Shown: positions 32,908 through 41,209 of the stretch, piece after piece
How positions within the stretch are numbered: position 1 is the stretch's first letter
Layout of the letters: the number at the start of each line of letters is the position of its first letter
Assembly (NCBI RefSeq): GCF_000695625.1
Contig: NZ_JMQI01000046.1
Location: 1 to 64,000, forward strand
Origin: Amycolatopsis rifamycinica
Lineage (GTDB): Bacteria; Actinomycetota; Actinomycetes; Mycobacteriales; Pseudonocardiaceae
DNA length: 64,000 nucleotides
Reading direction: 5' to 3'
Notes under the pieces: model-generated
Databases searched by the model: none
What the model saw: the letters and a program-made list of their open reading frames with translations, nothing else
Told to the model about the DNA's origin: nothing
Made by a program: the position numbers and the translations under genes

Positions 32908-33680
32908 CGGCCGACCTTCCCGGCGCGCTTGTCGAGGAACGCCCGCATCCGTTCCTTCGCCTCGGCGCTGCCGCCGGCGATGGCGGCCATCAGCGCCTCC
33001 ATCAGGTAGCCCTCGGCCGGGTTGGCCTCGGCGATGCGGGGGAGGGCCTGCAGCACGGCGAAGTTCGTGATCGGCGAATTCGACGCGATCTTGCGGGCCA
33101 GGCCGAGCGCGTGCTCCAGGCCGTTGTCGACGCGGTAGTGCGACAACCCGGCGGCGTGGCCCTCGTCGGCGTCGAGCACGCGGCCGGTGAGCATCATGTC
33201 AGTCATCCGGTGCGCGCCGATCAGCCGCGGCACGCGCACCGACGCGCCGCCGCCGACGAACAGCCCGCGCTGCCCCTCCGGCAAGGCGTAGAACGCCGAG
33301 GGCTCGGCGACGCGGATGTGCGCGGCGGCCGCCAGTTCCAGGCCGCCGCCGACGACCGCGCCCTTGAGCACGGCGACCACCGGGACCCGCCCGCGTTCGA
33401 GGCGCTCGAAGGCGCGGTGCCACATCATCGAGTGCTCCAAGCCCTCGAACGCGTCGCGCTCGGTGAGCTCGGACAGGTCGAGCCCGGCCGAGAAGTGGTC
33501 GCCCACGGCGTCGAGCACGACGGCCTTGACGCCCGGCGGCGGGGAGCCGAAGAACGTTTCGAGGCCGAGCACGGTCGCATCGTCGAGGGCGTTGCGCTTC
33601 TCGGGGCGGGCCAGCCACAGCACGGCGATGTCGTCTCGCAGCTCCAGACGCAGCGAAGGGGGCAGGAGAGGGGTGGTCAT
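32904..33680 (-). CDS. enoyl-CoA hydratase/isomerase
   Basis: Crotonase-family protein of 258 residues. Oxyanion-hole strands are DHFSAGLDLSEL (about 62-73) and LKGAVVGGGLELAAAAHIRV (about 104-123), and ALPEGQRGLFVGGGASVRVPRLIG is the usual next block. It has the Glu-type catalytic position in LPEGQ but differs enough from classical hydratases that isomerase or lyase activity is possible. Coupled by four-base overlaps to both neighbours in the catabolic operon. Confidence 0.9.
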   Translation of the reverse strand: MTTPLLPPSLRLELRDDIAVLWLARPEKRNALDDATVLGLETFFGSPPPGVKAVVLDAVGDHFSAGLDLSELTERDAFEGLEHSMMWHRAFERLERGRVPVVAVLKGAVVGGGLELAAAAHIRVAEPSAFYALPEGQRGLFVGGGASVRVPRLIGAHRMTDMMLTGRVLDADEGHAAGLSHYRVDNGLEHALGLARKIASNSPITNFAVLQALPRIAEANPAEGYLMEALMAAIAGGSAEAKERMRAFLDKRAGKVGR

Positions 33681-35206
33681 GCGGGTCCGTTCGTGAAGGT
33701 TTCGGCGGCCAGGGTGCGCAGTTCGACGCGGCGGATCTTGCCGGTGGCGTTGCGGGGCAGGGTGTCGGTGAACAGCACGTGCTTCGGGATCTTGTAGCGG
33801 GCCAGGTGCCGTTCGAGGTGGGCGCGGAACTGCTGTTCGTCCAGCTCCGCACCGGGCCGGAGCACGACGAAGGCCGCGCCGGCCTCGCCCCAGCGCGCGT
33901 CGGGCACGCCGACCACGGCGCAGGCGTCGACCTCGTCGAGCCCGGCGGCGACCGCTTCGATCTCGGCCGGGTACACGTTCTCCCCGCCGGAGATGATCAT
34001 GTCCTTGACCCGGTCGACGACGTGGGCCCAGCCGTCGTCGTCGACGCGGACGACGTCACCGGTGCGGAACCAGCCGCCGTCGACGAAGCCGGCCGCCGAC
34101 TCCTCGGGCCGGTGCCAGTAGCCGGCGAAGACGTGCGGGCCGCGCACGAGCAGCTCGGCCGGTGTCCCGTCGAGCGGCTGCGGCGTGAGGTCGGGGCCGA
34201 GCGCGGCGACGTCGGTGAAGAAGTGCGGCACCCCGGCGGCGACCGGGTGGTCGAGCGTCCCCTCGTGGGTGGCCATCGAAACGCCCGGCGAGGCCTCGGT
34301 CATGCCGTAGCCCTGCAGGAGTTTCACGCCGCGGTCGAGCCACGCCCGCGCGACGCGCCCGGCCACCGGCGACCCGCCGTAGAGCACGCAGGTCAGCGAG
34401 CTCAGGTCGGTGCGGTCCCAGGCTTCGTGCCGCCACATCATCTCGAGCATGGTGGGGACCGCCGAGAAGCTGGTGATCCCGGCTTCGCCGATCCGGGCGA
34501 GGATGGTGCCGGGATCGAACTTCGCCACCGGCTCCACGCTGCCGCCCTTGAACAGCGTGGGCAGGGTGATCTGGCCCAGCCCGACGCAGTGGAACAGCGG
34601 CGCGATGCACAACGCCTTGTCGGTGCCCAGGACGTCGAGGTGCGCGAGCTGGTTGACGGTGTTCCAGGTCAGGTTGCCGTGGGTGAGGACGGCCGCCTTC
34701 GGCCGTCCGGTGGTGCCGGAGGTGTAGAGCAGCAGGCAGGGGTCCTCCAGCCGGACCGGCGTGTCCGGCCGCGGCCCGCCCTCGGCGATCTCGGCTTCGA
34801 ACCCGCCCCCGGCCGTCGCGATCACGACACCGTCCGGGAGCCCACCGGCCGCCGCCACCAGGTCGGCGGTGTCCGCGCTGTGCACGAGCACCGAGGCGCC
34901 GGCGTCGTCGAGCATGTACCGGATTTCCGTGGGGGAGAGCCGGTAGTTGAGCGGGACGAAGAGCGCGCCGCAGCGAGCGGTGGCGAAGAGCGTCTCGAAC
35001 ACCGTGATGTCGTTGACGCCCAGGTAGGCCACGCGGTCGCCCGGGCGGACGCCGAGCCGGGTCAGCGCCCCGGCGAGGCGGCGGACCCGGTCGGCGAGCC
35101 CGGCGTAGGTGAGCGACCGGTCGTGCTGCACCAGCGCGGTGCGGTCCGGGTCGATCCGCGCCCGCCGCGCCGGCCAGCTGCCCAGACCGAAGTCGGGGAG
35201 GTTCAC
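33677..35206 (-). CDS. acyl-CoA synthetase (long-chain/aromatic type)
   Basis: AMP-forming ligase of 509 residues starting at GTG 35206 with GGAGG five bases ahead. P-loop LLYTSGTTGRPKAAVLTHGN near 170, YGMTEASPGVS near 300, GWFRTGDVVRVDDDGW near 390, hinge RVKDMIISGGENVYPAEIE and the final lysine in RNATGKIRRVEL. First gene of the operon, so it likely activates the incoming acid. A 24-bp palindromic element lies about 120 bases upstream. Confidence 0.9.
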   Translation of the reverse strand: MNLPDFGLGSWPARRARIDPDRTALVQHDRSLTYAGLADRVRRLAGALTRLGVRPGDRVAYLGVNDITVFETLFATARCGALFVPLNYRLSPTEIRYMLDDAGASVLVHSADTADLVAAAGGLPDGVVIATAGGGFEAEIAEGGPRPDTPVRLEDPCLLLYTSGTTGRPKAAVLTHGNLTWNTVNQLAHLDVLGTDKALCIAPLFHCVGLGQITLPTLFKGGSVEPVAKFDPGTILARIGEAGITSFSAVPTMLEMMWRHEAWDRTDLSSLTCVLYGGSPVAGRVARAWLDRGVKLLQGYGMTEASPGVSMATHEGTLDHPVAAGVPHFFTDVAALGPDLTPQPLDGTPAELLVRGPHVFAGYWHRPEESAAGFVDGGWFRTGDVVRVDDDGWAHVVDRVKDMIISGGENVYPAEIEAVAAGLDEVDACAVVGVPDARWGEAGAAFVVLRPGAELDEQQFRAHLERHLARYKIPKHVLFTDTLPRNATGKIRRVELRTLAAETFTNGPA

Positions 35207-35328
35207 TGCTGCCTCCTTCACAGGCGGAGCACCGGTTTGATCGTCTTGCCGGTCGAGCACGTCGGCCACGTCGGCGGCCGTGCCTCCACCGCGGTCATCG
35301 GCTCGACTCCTCACTGGGTGCGGCGTAT

Positions 35329-35352
35329 ATCAGGAACCCTGAGATTCCTGAT
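35329..35352. promoter_or_regulatory. operator-like palindrome upstream of the acyl-CoA operon
   Basis: ATCAGGAA, eight bases, TTCCTGAT is a perfect inverted repeat, and inside it TCAGG-AAC-CCTGA (35330-35342) is a second, overlapping palindrome, so three half sites are present. It lies about 120 bases upstream of the first gene of the operon. No regulator gene is adjacent; TetR- or MarR-type binding is a guess. Confidence 0.5.
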
Positions 35353-35781
35353 GATGAGTCGCACTCCGGCCGCTGTCAAGGGGGCGCTCGGCCGGTTCCG
35401 GCCGAGGGGTCACCGGATCCTCTGTGGACGGACGAGTTCCGCCAACCCCTGGGCGGCGATGTGTCGTGCGCCGCGCTGGTCGCCCGGCGGAGCGCGCCGC
35501 CGAGCCGTGGGTCGGCTGCTCTGCCGACGGCCGCCTGCTTCGGCGTGGCACGGCCGCGGATCGCACAGGTTCACCCGAATGGGTGGTTTGAGTTGCGGGC
35601 GTGCGGGTCGCGTGCGGGGGTGTGGGGTTCGGCCGTTGGCGGGGTTGCGCCGTTCGGATCAAGGACTACGCTGCGAAGTGCGGTTCAGCAACACCAGCCG
35701 TCCCCCGAACTTGCCAGCGACCGAGCGGGTCGGTCGAGAACGACCCGCTCGTCACGTCATCTGTGAATGAGGCGTGGAAGA
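35353..35781. other. 430-bp intergenic stretch
   Basis: Carries the distal promoter side of the acyl-CoA operon and the leader of the STAS gene. I see no ribosome-bound ORF, no long hairpin and no repeat; the small frames here are of uneven composition and lack start signals. Confidence 0.4.
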
Positions 35782-36207
35782 ATGTTAGTCGTCCAGCCCC
35801 CAGCGACGGCGATCCCCGTAGCGCCGTCGAAGCGCGAACAGCGCACTGCGTTCGACATCCAGGTCATCCGCCCGTACTTCGGCGCGGTCATGGTCCGCAT
35901 CCGCGGCGCACTCGACGCGGACAGCGCGCCCCAGGTGCATTCGGCGCTGAGCACCTGGGCCCATCGCCGCTTCCCGGTGCTCGTACTGGACCTGTCGGAG
36001 GTCGACTTCCTCGACGGAGCGGGCCTCGCGGCCCTGGGCGGCCTCCAGGCGCGGGTGGCCCGCGAGAACGCGACCCTGCGCATCGTCACGGGCGACAACC
36101 GCGTGGTGCGCCGGGCCCTGTCGGCCAGCGGGCTCGACCACGCGCTCAACGTCAGCCGCCTGCCGTCGGGCTGGGAACGCGCGACGGAGATCCCCGGCCA
36201 GGGCTGA
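35782..36207 (+). CDS. STAS domain protein (anti-sigma factor antagonist type)
   Basis: A 141-residue single-domain STAS protein: GAVMVRIRGALDADSAPQVHSAL is strand-helix one and VLVLDLSEVDFLDGAGLAALGGLQA the core. In classical antagonists the phosphorylated serine lies in D-S-S-G-L; here the sequence is DGAGL, so the usual acceptor serine is absent. It may therefore be a constitutive antagonist or a partner in a sensor complex. ATG 35782 follows GTGGAAGA closely; an ATG at 35767 would add five residues. Confidence 0.82.
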   Translation: MLVVQPPATAIPVAPSKREQRTAFDIQVIRPYFGAVMVRIRGALDADSAPQVHSALSTWAHRRFPVLVLDLSEVDFLDGAGLAALGGLQARVARENATLRIVTGDNRVVRRALSASGLDHALNVSRLPSGWERATEIPGQG

Positions 36208-36475
36208 CGGCCCTCACTCGGCGGTCCTCCGCCGGGCCGGGGCGTGTCACCGTGGTGGCATGCGGGAACCCAGCGCTGTTTCGGCGTTGTCGAACCTGCG
36301 GGAGTCCCTTCCGCGCGGCCGGCGGGGCGCATCCGGTGGAAGGCTGGCGACCGCTCGCCGTGCCCACTTCGCGCGGCTGGTTCAGCGTCACCGGCCGGCC
36401 TTCGTGAACCTCACCCCCTAGTGTTTGAAGGGATGCCTTCCGGCGCGCGTCGGATCTGTGACCGCCGTTCGCCCG

Positions 36476-37408
36476 CTAGGCGCGGGCCGGTGCGCGCAGG
36501 CCGTCGATCGTCTCCCGCAGGGCCTCGTCGGTCGGGGTGGGCTCGATGCCGAACGCCGCCGTCGCGGCCGAAGAGTCGAGGACGAACGGGCGGCGCAGCT
36601 GGTACTGCATCTCCACCGTCTCCCGCGCGATCGGGTCGAACAGGCCGCCGAGGCGCAGCATCGAGCCGGGCATCGCGGTGAGGCGGGGCGCCGGTGCTCC
36701 GGCCAGGTCCGCGGCGCGCCCGGCGAGCCGGCGCACCGACATCGGCGGCGGGGTGGGCACGTGCCACGCCCGGCCCCAGGCCCGCTCGTCGGCCGCGACC
36801 GCGACCAGGGTGCGGGCGACATCGCCGACGTGCGTCCAGCTGTGCGGGGCGTCCAGGTCCGCCGGCGCCCAGGCTCGCTTGCCGGCGAGCACCTTCGGCA
36901 GCACCAGTGCGGTGAACACCGAAAGCGCGCCCGCGCCGAGGTAGTCGGACCCGCGCACGTCGGCCGTGCGGATCCGGCCGGCCTCGTGGGCGGCCAGCGC
37001 GTCCGCCCACAGCTGGACCCGCACGGCGCCCTTCACCGAGTTGGGCCGCATCGGCAGCCGCTCGGTGATCGGGCCGTCGACGGCGCCGTAGGCGTAGAGG
37101 TTGCCGGTCGTGACGAGCGGGGCGCCGCTCGCCTCGGCGGCCCGCAGCAGGGCCGCGCCGAGCGGGGGCCAGTCCCTGGGCCAGCGGTGGTAGGCGGGCC
37201 CTCCGCAGCTGTACAGCGCGACCGCGCCTTCGGCGTGCCGCGCGAGGGCGGCGGAATCGGTGGCGTCGGCGGCGACCAGCCGGACGCCTTCGACCGCGGG
37301 GCCTCCGCCGCTGCGGCTGAGCAGGCGGACCTCTTCGCCGCGGGACGCGAGCAGGCGAGCCGTGGCCGAGCCGACCGGGCCGGCTCCGACGATGACGTGC
37401 AGGGACAT
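36476..37408 (-). CDS. NAD(P)-dependent epimerase/dehydratase family protein
   Basis: Extended short-chain dehydrogenase of 310 residues starting at ATG 37408 (GAAGG upstream). The N-terminal nucleotide motif VIVGAGPVGSATARLLASRG is followed by VRLVAADATDSAAL. VTTGNLYAYG and the PMRPNSVKGAVRVQLWADAL region occupy the positions of the catalytic Ser/Tyr/Lys, but the YxxxK pair is not clear, which suggests an atypical member. Divergent from a TetR gene with twin palindromes between. Confidence 0.82.
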   Translation of the reverse strand: MSLHVIVGAGPVGSATARLLASRGEEVRLLSRSGGGPAVEGVRLVAADATDSAALARHAEGAVALYSCGGPAYHRWPRDWPPLGAALLRAAEASGAPLVTTGNLYAYGAVDGPITERLPMRPNSVKGAVRVQLWADALAAHEAGRIRTADVRGSDYLGAGALSVFTALVLPKVLAGKRAWAPADLDAPHSWTHVGDVARTLVAVAADERAWGRAWHVPTPPPMSVRRLAGRAADLAGAPAPRLTAMPGSMLRLGGLFDPIARETVEMQYQLRRPFVLDSSAATAAFGIEPTPTDEALRETIDGLRAPARA

Positions 37409-37432
37409 GGGACCACCTTCATCCACCCAGGC

Positions 37433-37447
37433 GAGAACAGTGTTCTC
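37433..37447. promoter_or_regulatory. palindromic operator, proximal to the epimerase gene
   Basis: GAGAACA-G-TGTTCTC, a perfect 7-1-7 palindrome 25 bases upstream of the epimerase-family start. An AAGAACACC half site follows at 37452. Confidence 0.7.
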
Positions 37448-37485
37448 TGATAAGAACACCGTACTGGGCCGCATCGGACGGGGTC

Positions 37486-37500
37486 AAGAACAGTGTTCTC
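37486..37500. promoter_or_regulatory. palindromic operator, proximal to the TetR gene
   Basis: AAGAACAGTGTTCTC, the same core AGAACA-G-TGTTCT as the site 53 bp to the left. A further GGTGTTCTC half site is at 37511. It lies 42 bases upstream of the TetR start. Confidence 0.7.
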
Positions 37501-37541
37501 GCCGGGTTCGGGTGTTCTCGGCGTGTGCGAGACTGGCGGTC

Positions 37542-38213
37542 ATGTCCGCCTCGTCGCTGCGCGCCCGGGTCCGCTCGGAGATGCACCAGGAGATCAAGGA
37601 AGCCGCCCGGCGCCGCCTCGCCGAGGAGGGGGCGAACCTGTCCCTGCGCGCCGTGGCGCGGGACATGGACCTCGTCCCTTCGGCGCTGTACCGGTACTTC
37701 CCGAGCCGCGACGCCCTGCTGACCGCGTTGATCATCGAGGCGTACCAGGGGCTGGGCGAAGCGGCGGAAGCCGCCGAAGCGGTAGTCGCGCGGGACGACC
37801 TGCGCGGCCGGTGGCTGGCCGTGTGCCGCGCGGTGCGGGACTGGGCGCTCGCGCACCCGGCCGAATACGGCCTGCTCTACGGCAATCCCGTGCCCGGCTA
37901 CGCCGCCCCGCCGGAAACCGTGGCTCCCGCGTCGATGGTGGTCCTGCTGCTCGCCGCCGTCGTCGGCGACGCCCCGGGCCCGCCCGGACGGCCGCTGCCC
38001 GGGCCCGTCCACGCCGACCTGCGGCGGCTGATCGAGGAGCAGGGCAGCGACCTGCCGGAGGAGTGCCTGGACCGGGCGCTGCTCGCGTGGACGCACCTGT
38101 TCGGGCAGCTCAACTTCGAAGTCTTCCACCGGCTCGACGACATGATCGGGGCGCGCGCCGAATACTTCGAGCACCACATGGCCCTGCTGGCCGACCTCGC
38201 CGGCCTGCCGTGA
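37542..38213 (+). CDS. TetR family regulator
   Basis: A 223-residue regulator starting at ATG 37542. The helix-turn-helix is IKEAARRRLAEEGANLSLRAVAR followed by VPSALYRYFPSRDALLTALI; the C-terminal half matches the TetR_C_13/WHG type ligand domain (AVCRAVRDWALAHPAEYGLLYGNPVPGY). It likely binds the paired AGAACA-G-TGTTCT sites between itself and the divergent epimerase-family gene. Confidence 0.88.
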   Translation: MSASSLRARVRSEMHQEIKEAARRRLAEEGANLSLRAVARDMDLVPSALYRYFPSRDALLTALIIEAYQGLGEAAEAAEAVVARDDLRGRWLAVCRAVRDWALAHPAEYGLLYGNPVPGYAAPPETVAPASMVVLLLAAVVGDAPGPPGRPLPGPVHADLRRLIEEQGSDLPEECLDRALLAWTHLFGQLNFEVFHRLDDMIGARAEYFEHHMALLADLAGLP

Positions 38214-38220
38214 CCCGCGC

Positions 38221-38547
38221 TCAGGTCCGTTCGAGCGGGGCCAGCTCGGCGAACGGCCGCCGCACGCGCACCTCCGGGCCGGAAAGGTCCACGTCTTCCC
38301 AGGCCACGTACCGGCTGTGGCGGTGCAGGCGGCGGATCAGCGCCACCAGCGGCGCCGGACCCCGCTGGTCGTGGCGCTGGTAACCGAACAACCGCACCCG
38401 GGTGCGGCCGACGATCACCCCGCGCACCACCAGTTCCGGCAGCCCGTCCGCGCGCGGGACGGCTTCCGCGCGGATTTCGCGGATCGCGCCGAGGTCGCGG
38501 CCCGTCGCGTCGCGGACGCGGCGGCCGATCAGGTCACCGGCTCGCAC
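38221..38547 (-). CDS. PRC-barrel-like protein, 108 aa
   Basis: A 108-residue protein starting at GTG 38547, whose opening codons overlap the end of the upstream gene by 14 bases. MRAGDLIGRRVRDATGRDLGAIREIRAE and VVRGVIVGRTRVRLFGYQR resemble a PRC barrel. It is last of a four-gene unit with an NRAMP-like transporter, and its upstream neighbour is also a PRC-barrel-like protein. Role likely structural or regulatory with the transporter; inferred from context. Confidence 0.7.
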   Translation of the reverse strand: MRAGDLIGRRVRDATGRDLGAIREIRAEAVPRADGLPELVVRGVIVGRTRVRLFGYQRHDQRGPAPLVALIRRLHRHSRYVAWEDVDLSGPEVRVRRPFAELAPLERT

Positions 38548-38923
38548 GGCCCGCTCCCGGGATCCGGCCGATGACGCGGCGGCGCAGCCAGTCCTCCGAC
38601 GGGCTGCCCGTGGCGTGGGCGATCGCCGTCGTCACCACGATCGTCGGTTCGATGCGGCGGATGGCGTTCATCGGGATGCGTTGCGGCGCCCGGGCCCGGA
38701 AGCCGCGGCCGATGTGGTGCAGGAGCCTGCCGATCGGGCCGCCCAAGCGGTCGGCGAGCGCCTCCGGGCCGACGAGCAGCGCGTCGACGACGTACCGCCC
38801 GTCCTCGGCCCGTAGTTCGAGGTCGTCGACCTTGCCGACCACCGTGCCGTCCTCGCCGACGATCTGCCGGTCGAGCAGGGCGTCGCCAAGGTCGATGCGG
38901 CCGAGGTCGGTCCAGGGGTTCAT
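38534..38923 (-). CDS. PRC-barrel-like protein, 129 aa
   Basis: A 129-residue protein: DALLDRQIVGEDGTVVGKVDDLELRAEDGRYVVDALLVGPEAL is a PRC barrel strand set, and GPIGRLLHHIGRGF a helix. ATG 38923 overlaps the stop of the NRAMP-like transporter gene (ATGA), so translation is coupled. Pairing of magnesium/manganese transporter relatives with PRC-barrel or CBS-like partners recalls MgtE-type systems, but no metal-binding motif is visible. Confidence 0.75.
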   Translation of the reverse strand: MNPWTDLGRIDLGDALLDRQIVGEDGTVVGKVDDLELRAEDGRYVVDALLVGPEALADRLGGPIGRLLHHIGRGFRARAPQRIPMNAIRRIEPTIVVTTAIAHATGSPSEDWLRRRVIGRIPGAGRASR

Positions 38924-40152
38924 TGGCCTGCTCCGGTGAAGATCATCAGCGGGATCGCCACCAGCGCCGCGACGGCGATGACGACGAGCATGGCGACGCC
39001 GACGGTGTTGCTGAAGCGGCCGTTGGCGTGCTTGCCGAGGTACTCGCGGTCGTTGGCGACGATGAGCACCGGCAGGTAGGTCAGCGGCAGCGCCACCGCG
39101 GAGAAGATCAGCGAGATCTCGGTCAGGCCGACCGGATCGAGACCGGTCTGCACCACCAGCACCGCGATCAGCAGGCCGGCGCCGACGGTCAGGTGGAACC
39201 GCGCGGCCTTGCGCGGCGCGCGGCGCTTGCCCCAGTCCCAGCCGAAGTACTGCGCCAGCATGTACCCCGACGACAAGCCCGTTTCCAAGGCCGCCCCGAA
39301 GGTGGCGGCGAAGATGCCGATCAGCACGATCACCAGGCCCGCGGTGCCCAGTGCGAGCGTCACCGGCAGCACGATCTGGCTGACCTGGCTGACGTCCACC
39401 CCGGCCGGGAACAGCACGGTCGCCGCGCACGCCATCACCGCGACGGCCAGCAGGCCGCCGAGGGGAAACCCGAGCAGCACGTTGGCGCGCTGCACGGACA
39501 GGTCCTTGACCGTCCAGCCCTCTTCGACGCCGCCGGAGGAGAAGAAGAACACCTCGTACGGCGTCATCGCCGACGCGAACAACGCCACCGCGTGGTAGGC
39601 GTAGGTCGGCAGCGCCTGGTCGGGCGGCGGGGCGAACCCGGCGACCTGCGCGCCGAGCGAGGACCAGTCGGGGTGCAGGAAGAACACCGCGACCGCGAAC
39701 ACGCCGATGGCGAGGCCGCCGAGGCCGAACCCGGTCTCCATCCGCTCGAAGCCGACCCGCCAGACCACCAGCCAGATGAGCACGCCGATCGGCAGGACCC
39801 AGACCAGCCGGTCGACCCCGGAGGCCAGCTCGATGACGATCGCGACGCCGCCGATCTCCGCGCAGACGGTCAGCAGCGTGATGAGGAACGACCCGGCGAG
39901 GTTGAGCATCGCCATCCGCGGCCCGAGGCGCTCGCGGATCAGGTCGAACACCGGGCGCCCGGACACCGCCACGATCCGCCCGGACATGTCGGCGTAGACG
40001 CAGATCCCGAGCACGCCGAGCACGGTGACCCAGACCATCGCCATCCCGTAGCGGGCGCCGACGACGCCGCTTTCGACGAGGTCGCCGATGTCGACGAAGC
40101 CGCCGACCGCGGTGAGGATGCCGAGGGTGACGGCGAGGAGCTTCTTGCTCAA
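38920..40152 (-). CDS. NRAMP-family-like metal transporter with altered ion-site motifs
   Basis: A 410-residue membrane protein with eleven helices of NRAMP type. I use TTG 40152, which overlaps the stop of the lipoprotein gene (TTGA). The helix 1 motif, DPGN in classical Mn/Fe transporters, reads VDIGD here (GGFVDIGDLVESGVVGARYG), and the helix 6 MPH motif reads MTPYEVFFFSSGG. Divergence at both ion-site motifs is expected to change selectivity, as in NRAMP-related magnesium transporters. Downstream PRC-barrel proteins are translationally coupled. Confidence 0.82.
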   Translation of the reverse strand: MSKKLLAVTLGILTAVGGFVDIGDLVESGVVGARYGMAMVWVTVLGVLGICVYADMSGRIVAVSGRPVFDLIRERLGPRMAMLNLAGSFLITLLTVCAEIGGVAIVIELASGVDRLVWVLPIGVLIWLVVWRVGFERMETGFGLGGLAIGVFAVAVFFLHPDWSSLGAQVAGFAPPPDQALPTYAYHAVALFASAMTPYEVFFFSSGGVEEGWTVKDLSVQRANVLLGFPLGGLLAVAVMACAATVLFPAGVDVSQVSQIVLPVTLALGTAGLVIVLIGIFAATFGAALETGLSSGYMLAQYFGWDWGKRRAPRKAARFHLTVGAGLLIAVLVVQTGLDPVGLTEISLIFSAVALPLTYLPVLIVANDREYLGKHANGRFSNTVGVAMLVVIAVAALVAIPLMIFTGAGQ

Positions 40153-40568
40153 GACGTCACGCCCCAGCGGGCGAGTTCGCCGATCAGGCCCCGCAGTTCG
40201 GCGTCGACCTCGTCGAGCCCTTCGTCGGTGCCGTCGCCGAGGCCGTCGTCGAGCCGGTGGGCCACCGCGACCGCCCGGTCGGTGATCGACGCCAGCGCCG
40301 CGCGGGCGCGGTCGTCGGTCAGCTCGCCGACGTCCTGGCCCGCGGCGCCGAGTTCGTCGGCCGCGTCGCGGACCGTGACCGACAGGCTGGGCACCGGCGG
40401 CACCTCGGCGCGGTCGGCGGTCACCACCAGCCGCAGCAGTTCGAGCTGGCCCCGGATTTCCCGCCCGGCGTGCACGGTGTCGGCGTGGGGATCGGTGCCG
40501 CACCCCGCCGCCAGTACCGCGACCGCCAACGCGGCGGCCGCCGCGCGCGGACTACGCAGGCTGATCAC
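40149..40568 (-). CDS. small lipoprotein coupled to the transporter
   Basis: A 139-residue lipoprotein starting at GTG 40568: LRSPRAAAAALAVAVLAAGCGTD has its lipobox at AAGC. The mature part is acidic and helical (GREIRGQLELLRLVVTADRA, TDEGLDEVDAELRGLIGELARW). Only a weak ribosome site is visible. Its stop overlaps the TTG start of the NRAMP-like gene, so it is first in that operon and may be an extracytoplasmic partner. Family not recognised. Confidence 0.7.
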   Translation of the reverse strand: MISLRSPRAAAAALAVAVLAAGCGTDPHADTVHAGREIRGQLELLRLVVTADRAEVPPVPSLSVTVRDAADELGAAGQDVGELTDDRARAALASITDRAVAVAHRLDDGLGDGTDEGLDEVDAELRGLIGELARWGVTS

Positions 40569-40672
40569 CGCAGGGGGATACCCATTCGCAGCGCGGACAA
40601 ACGTCGCCGCGAATGCTCCACCGTGGACATAACCGGCGATTGAACCACCGCCTGGCTGGGAAACTCGTGGCC

Positions 40673-41209
40673 ATGCCGACGGAATCACCCTCGACTGAAC
40701 GGGACGGACCGGATGAAAACGACCTTCCGGTCACCCGTCCGGCTTGGCCGGTAACGGCGCTCAGCGCGGCCGCGCAGGGCGGTGTCCTCTGGGTCTTCGT
40801 GGCCGGGGTGCTGGCGTGGCGGCCGGGACCCCGGCGCCGGGCGGCGGGACGCGGGCTCGTGGCGGGCGTGGCCGGAATGGCGTTTGGGCACGGCGTGAAA
40901 GCCGTGGTGCGCCGTCCGCGGCCGCCGGCGCAGGAGCTGCCGGCCCGCCGCGCGCTGCTCGAACAGCCGAAGTCTTCGGCGTTCCCGTCGACGCACGCGA
41001 CGACGGCGGCCGCGTTCACGGTCGCCGTCGCGCTCACCGCGCCCGCGACCGGGGCGGCGATCGCGCCGCTGGCGGCCGCCGTGTGCTACAGCAGGCTCCG
41101 GACGCGGGCGCACTGGCCGACCGACGTGTACGGCGGAGTCGCGCTCGGCGCCGCCGTGGGCGGGATCGTGCACCGGCGGCTCAGGCGCGGAAGTACGCCC
41201 GGAAGGTAG
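40673..41209 (+). CDS. PAP2 superfamily phosphatase
   Basis: Membrane phosphatase of 178 residues with the three PAP2 signature motifs in order: KAVVRRPRPPAQELP, SAFPSTHATTAAAF and RLRTRAHWPTDVYGG. Likely hydrolyses a lipid phosphate such as undecaprenyl diphosphate or phosphatidate. ATG 40673 is chosen although a 20-residue extension is open upstream. Its 3' end overlaps the convergent regulator gene by 29 bases. Confidence 0.85.
   Translation: MPTESPSTERDGPDENDLPVTRPAWPVTALSAAAQGGVLWVFVAGVLAWRPGPRRRAAGRGLVAGVAGMAFGHGVKAVVRRPRPPAQELPARRALLEQPKSSAFPSTHATTAAAFTVAVALTAPATGAAIAPLAAAVCYSRLRTRAHWPTDVYGGVALGAAVGGIVHRRLRRGSTPGR

Noticed and set aside
35330..35662. 110-codon minus-strand ORF in the intergenic region
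   Set aside because: Pro/Arg/Thr-rich, covers the operator palindrome, no start signal.
36260..36421. 53-codon plus-strand ORF (MREPSAVSALSNLRE start)
   Set aside because: Only a weak ribosome site, Arg-rich composition, no similarity I recognise; likely chance.
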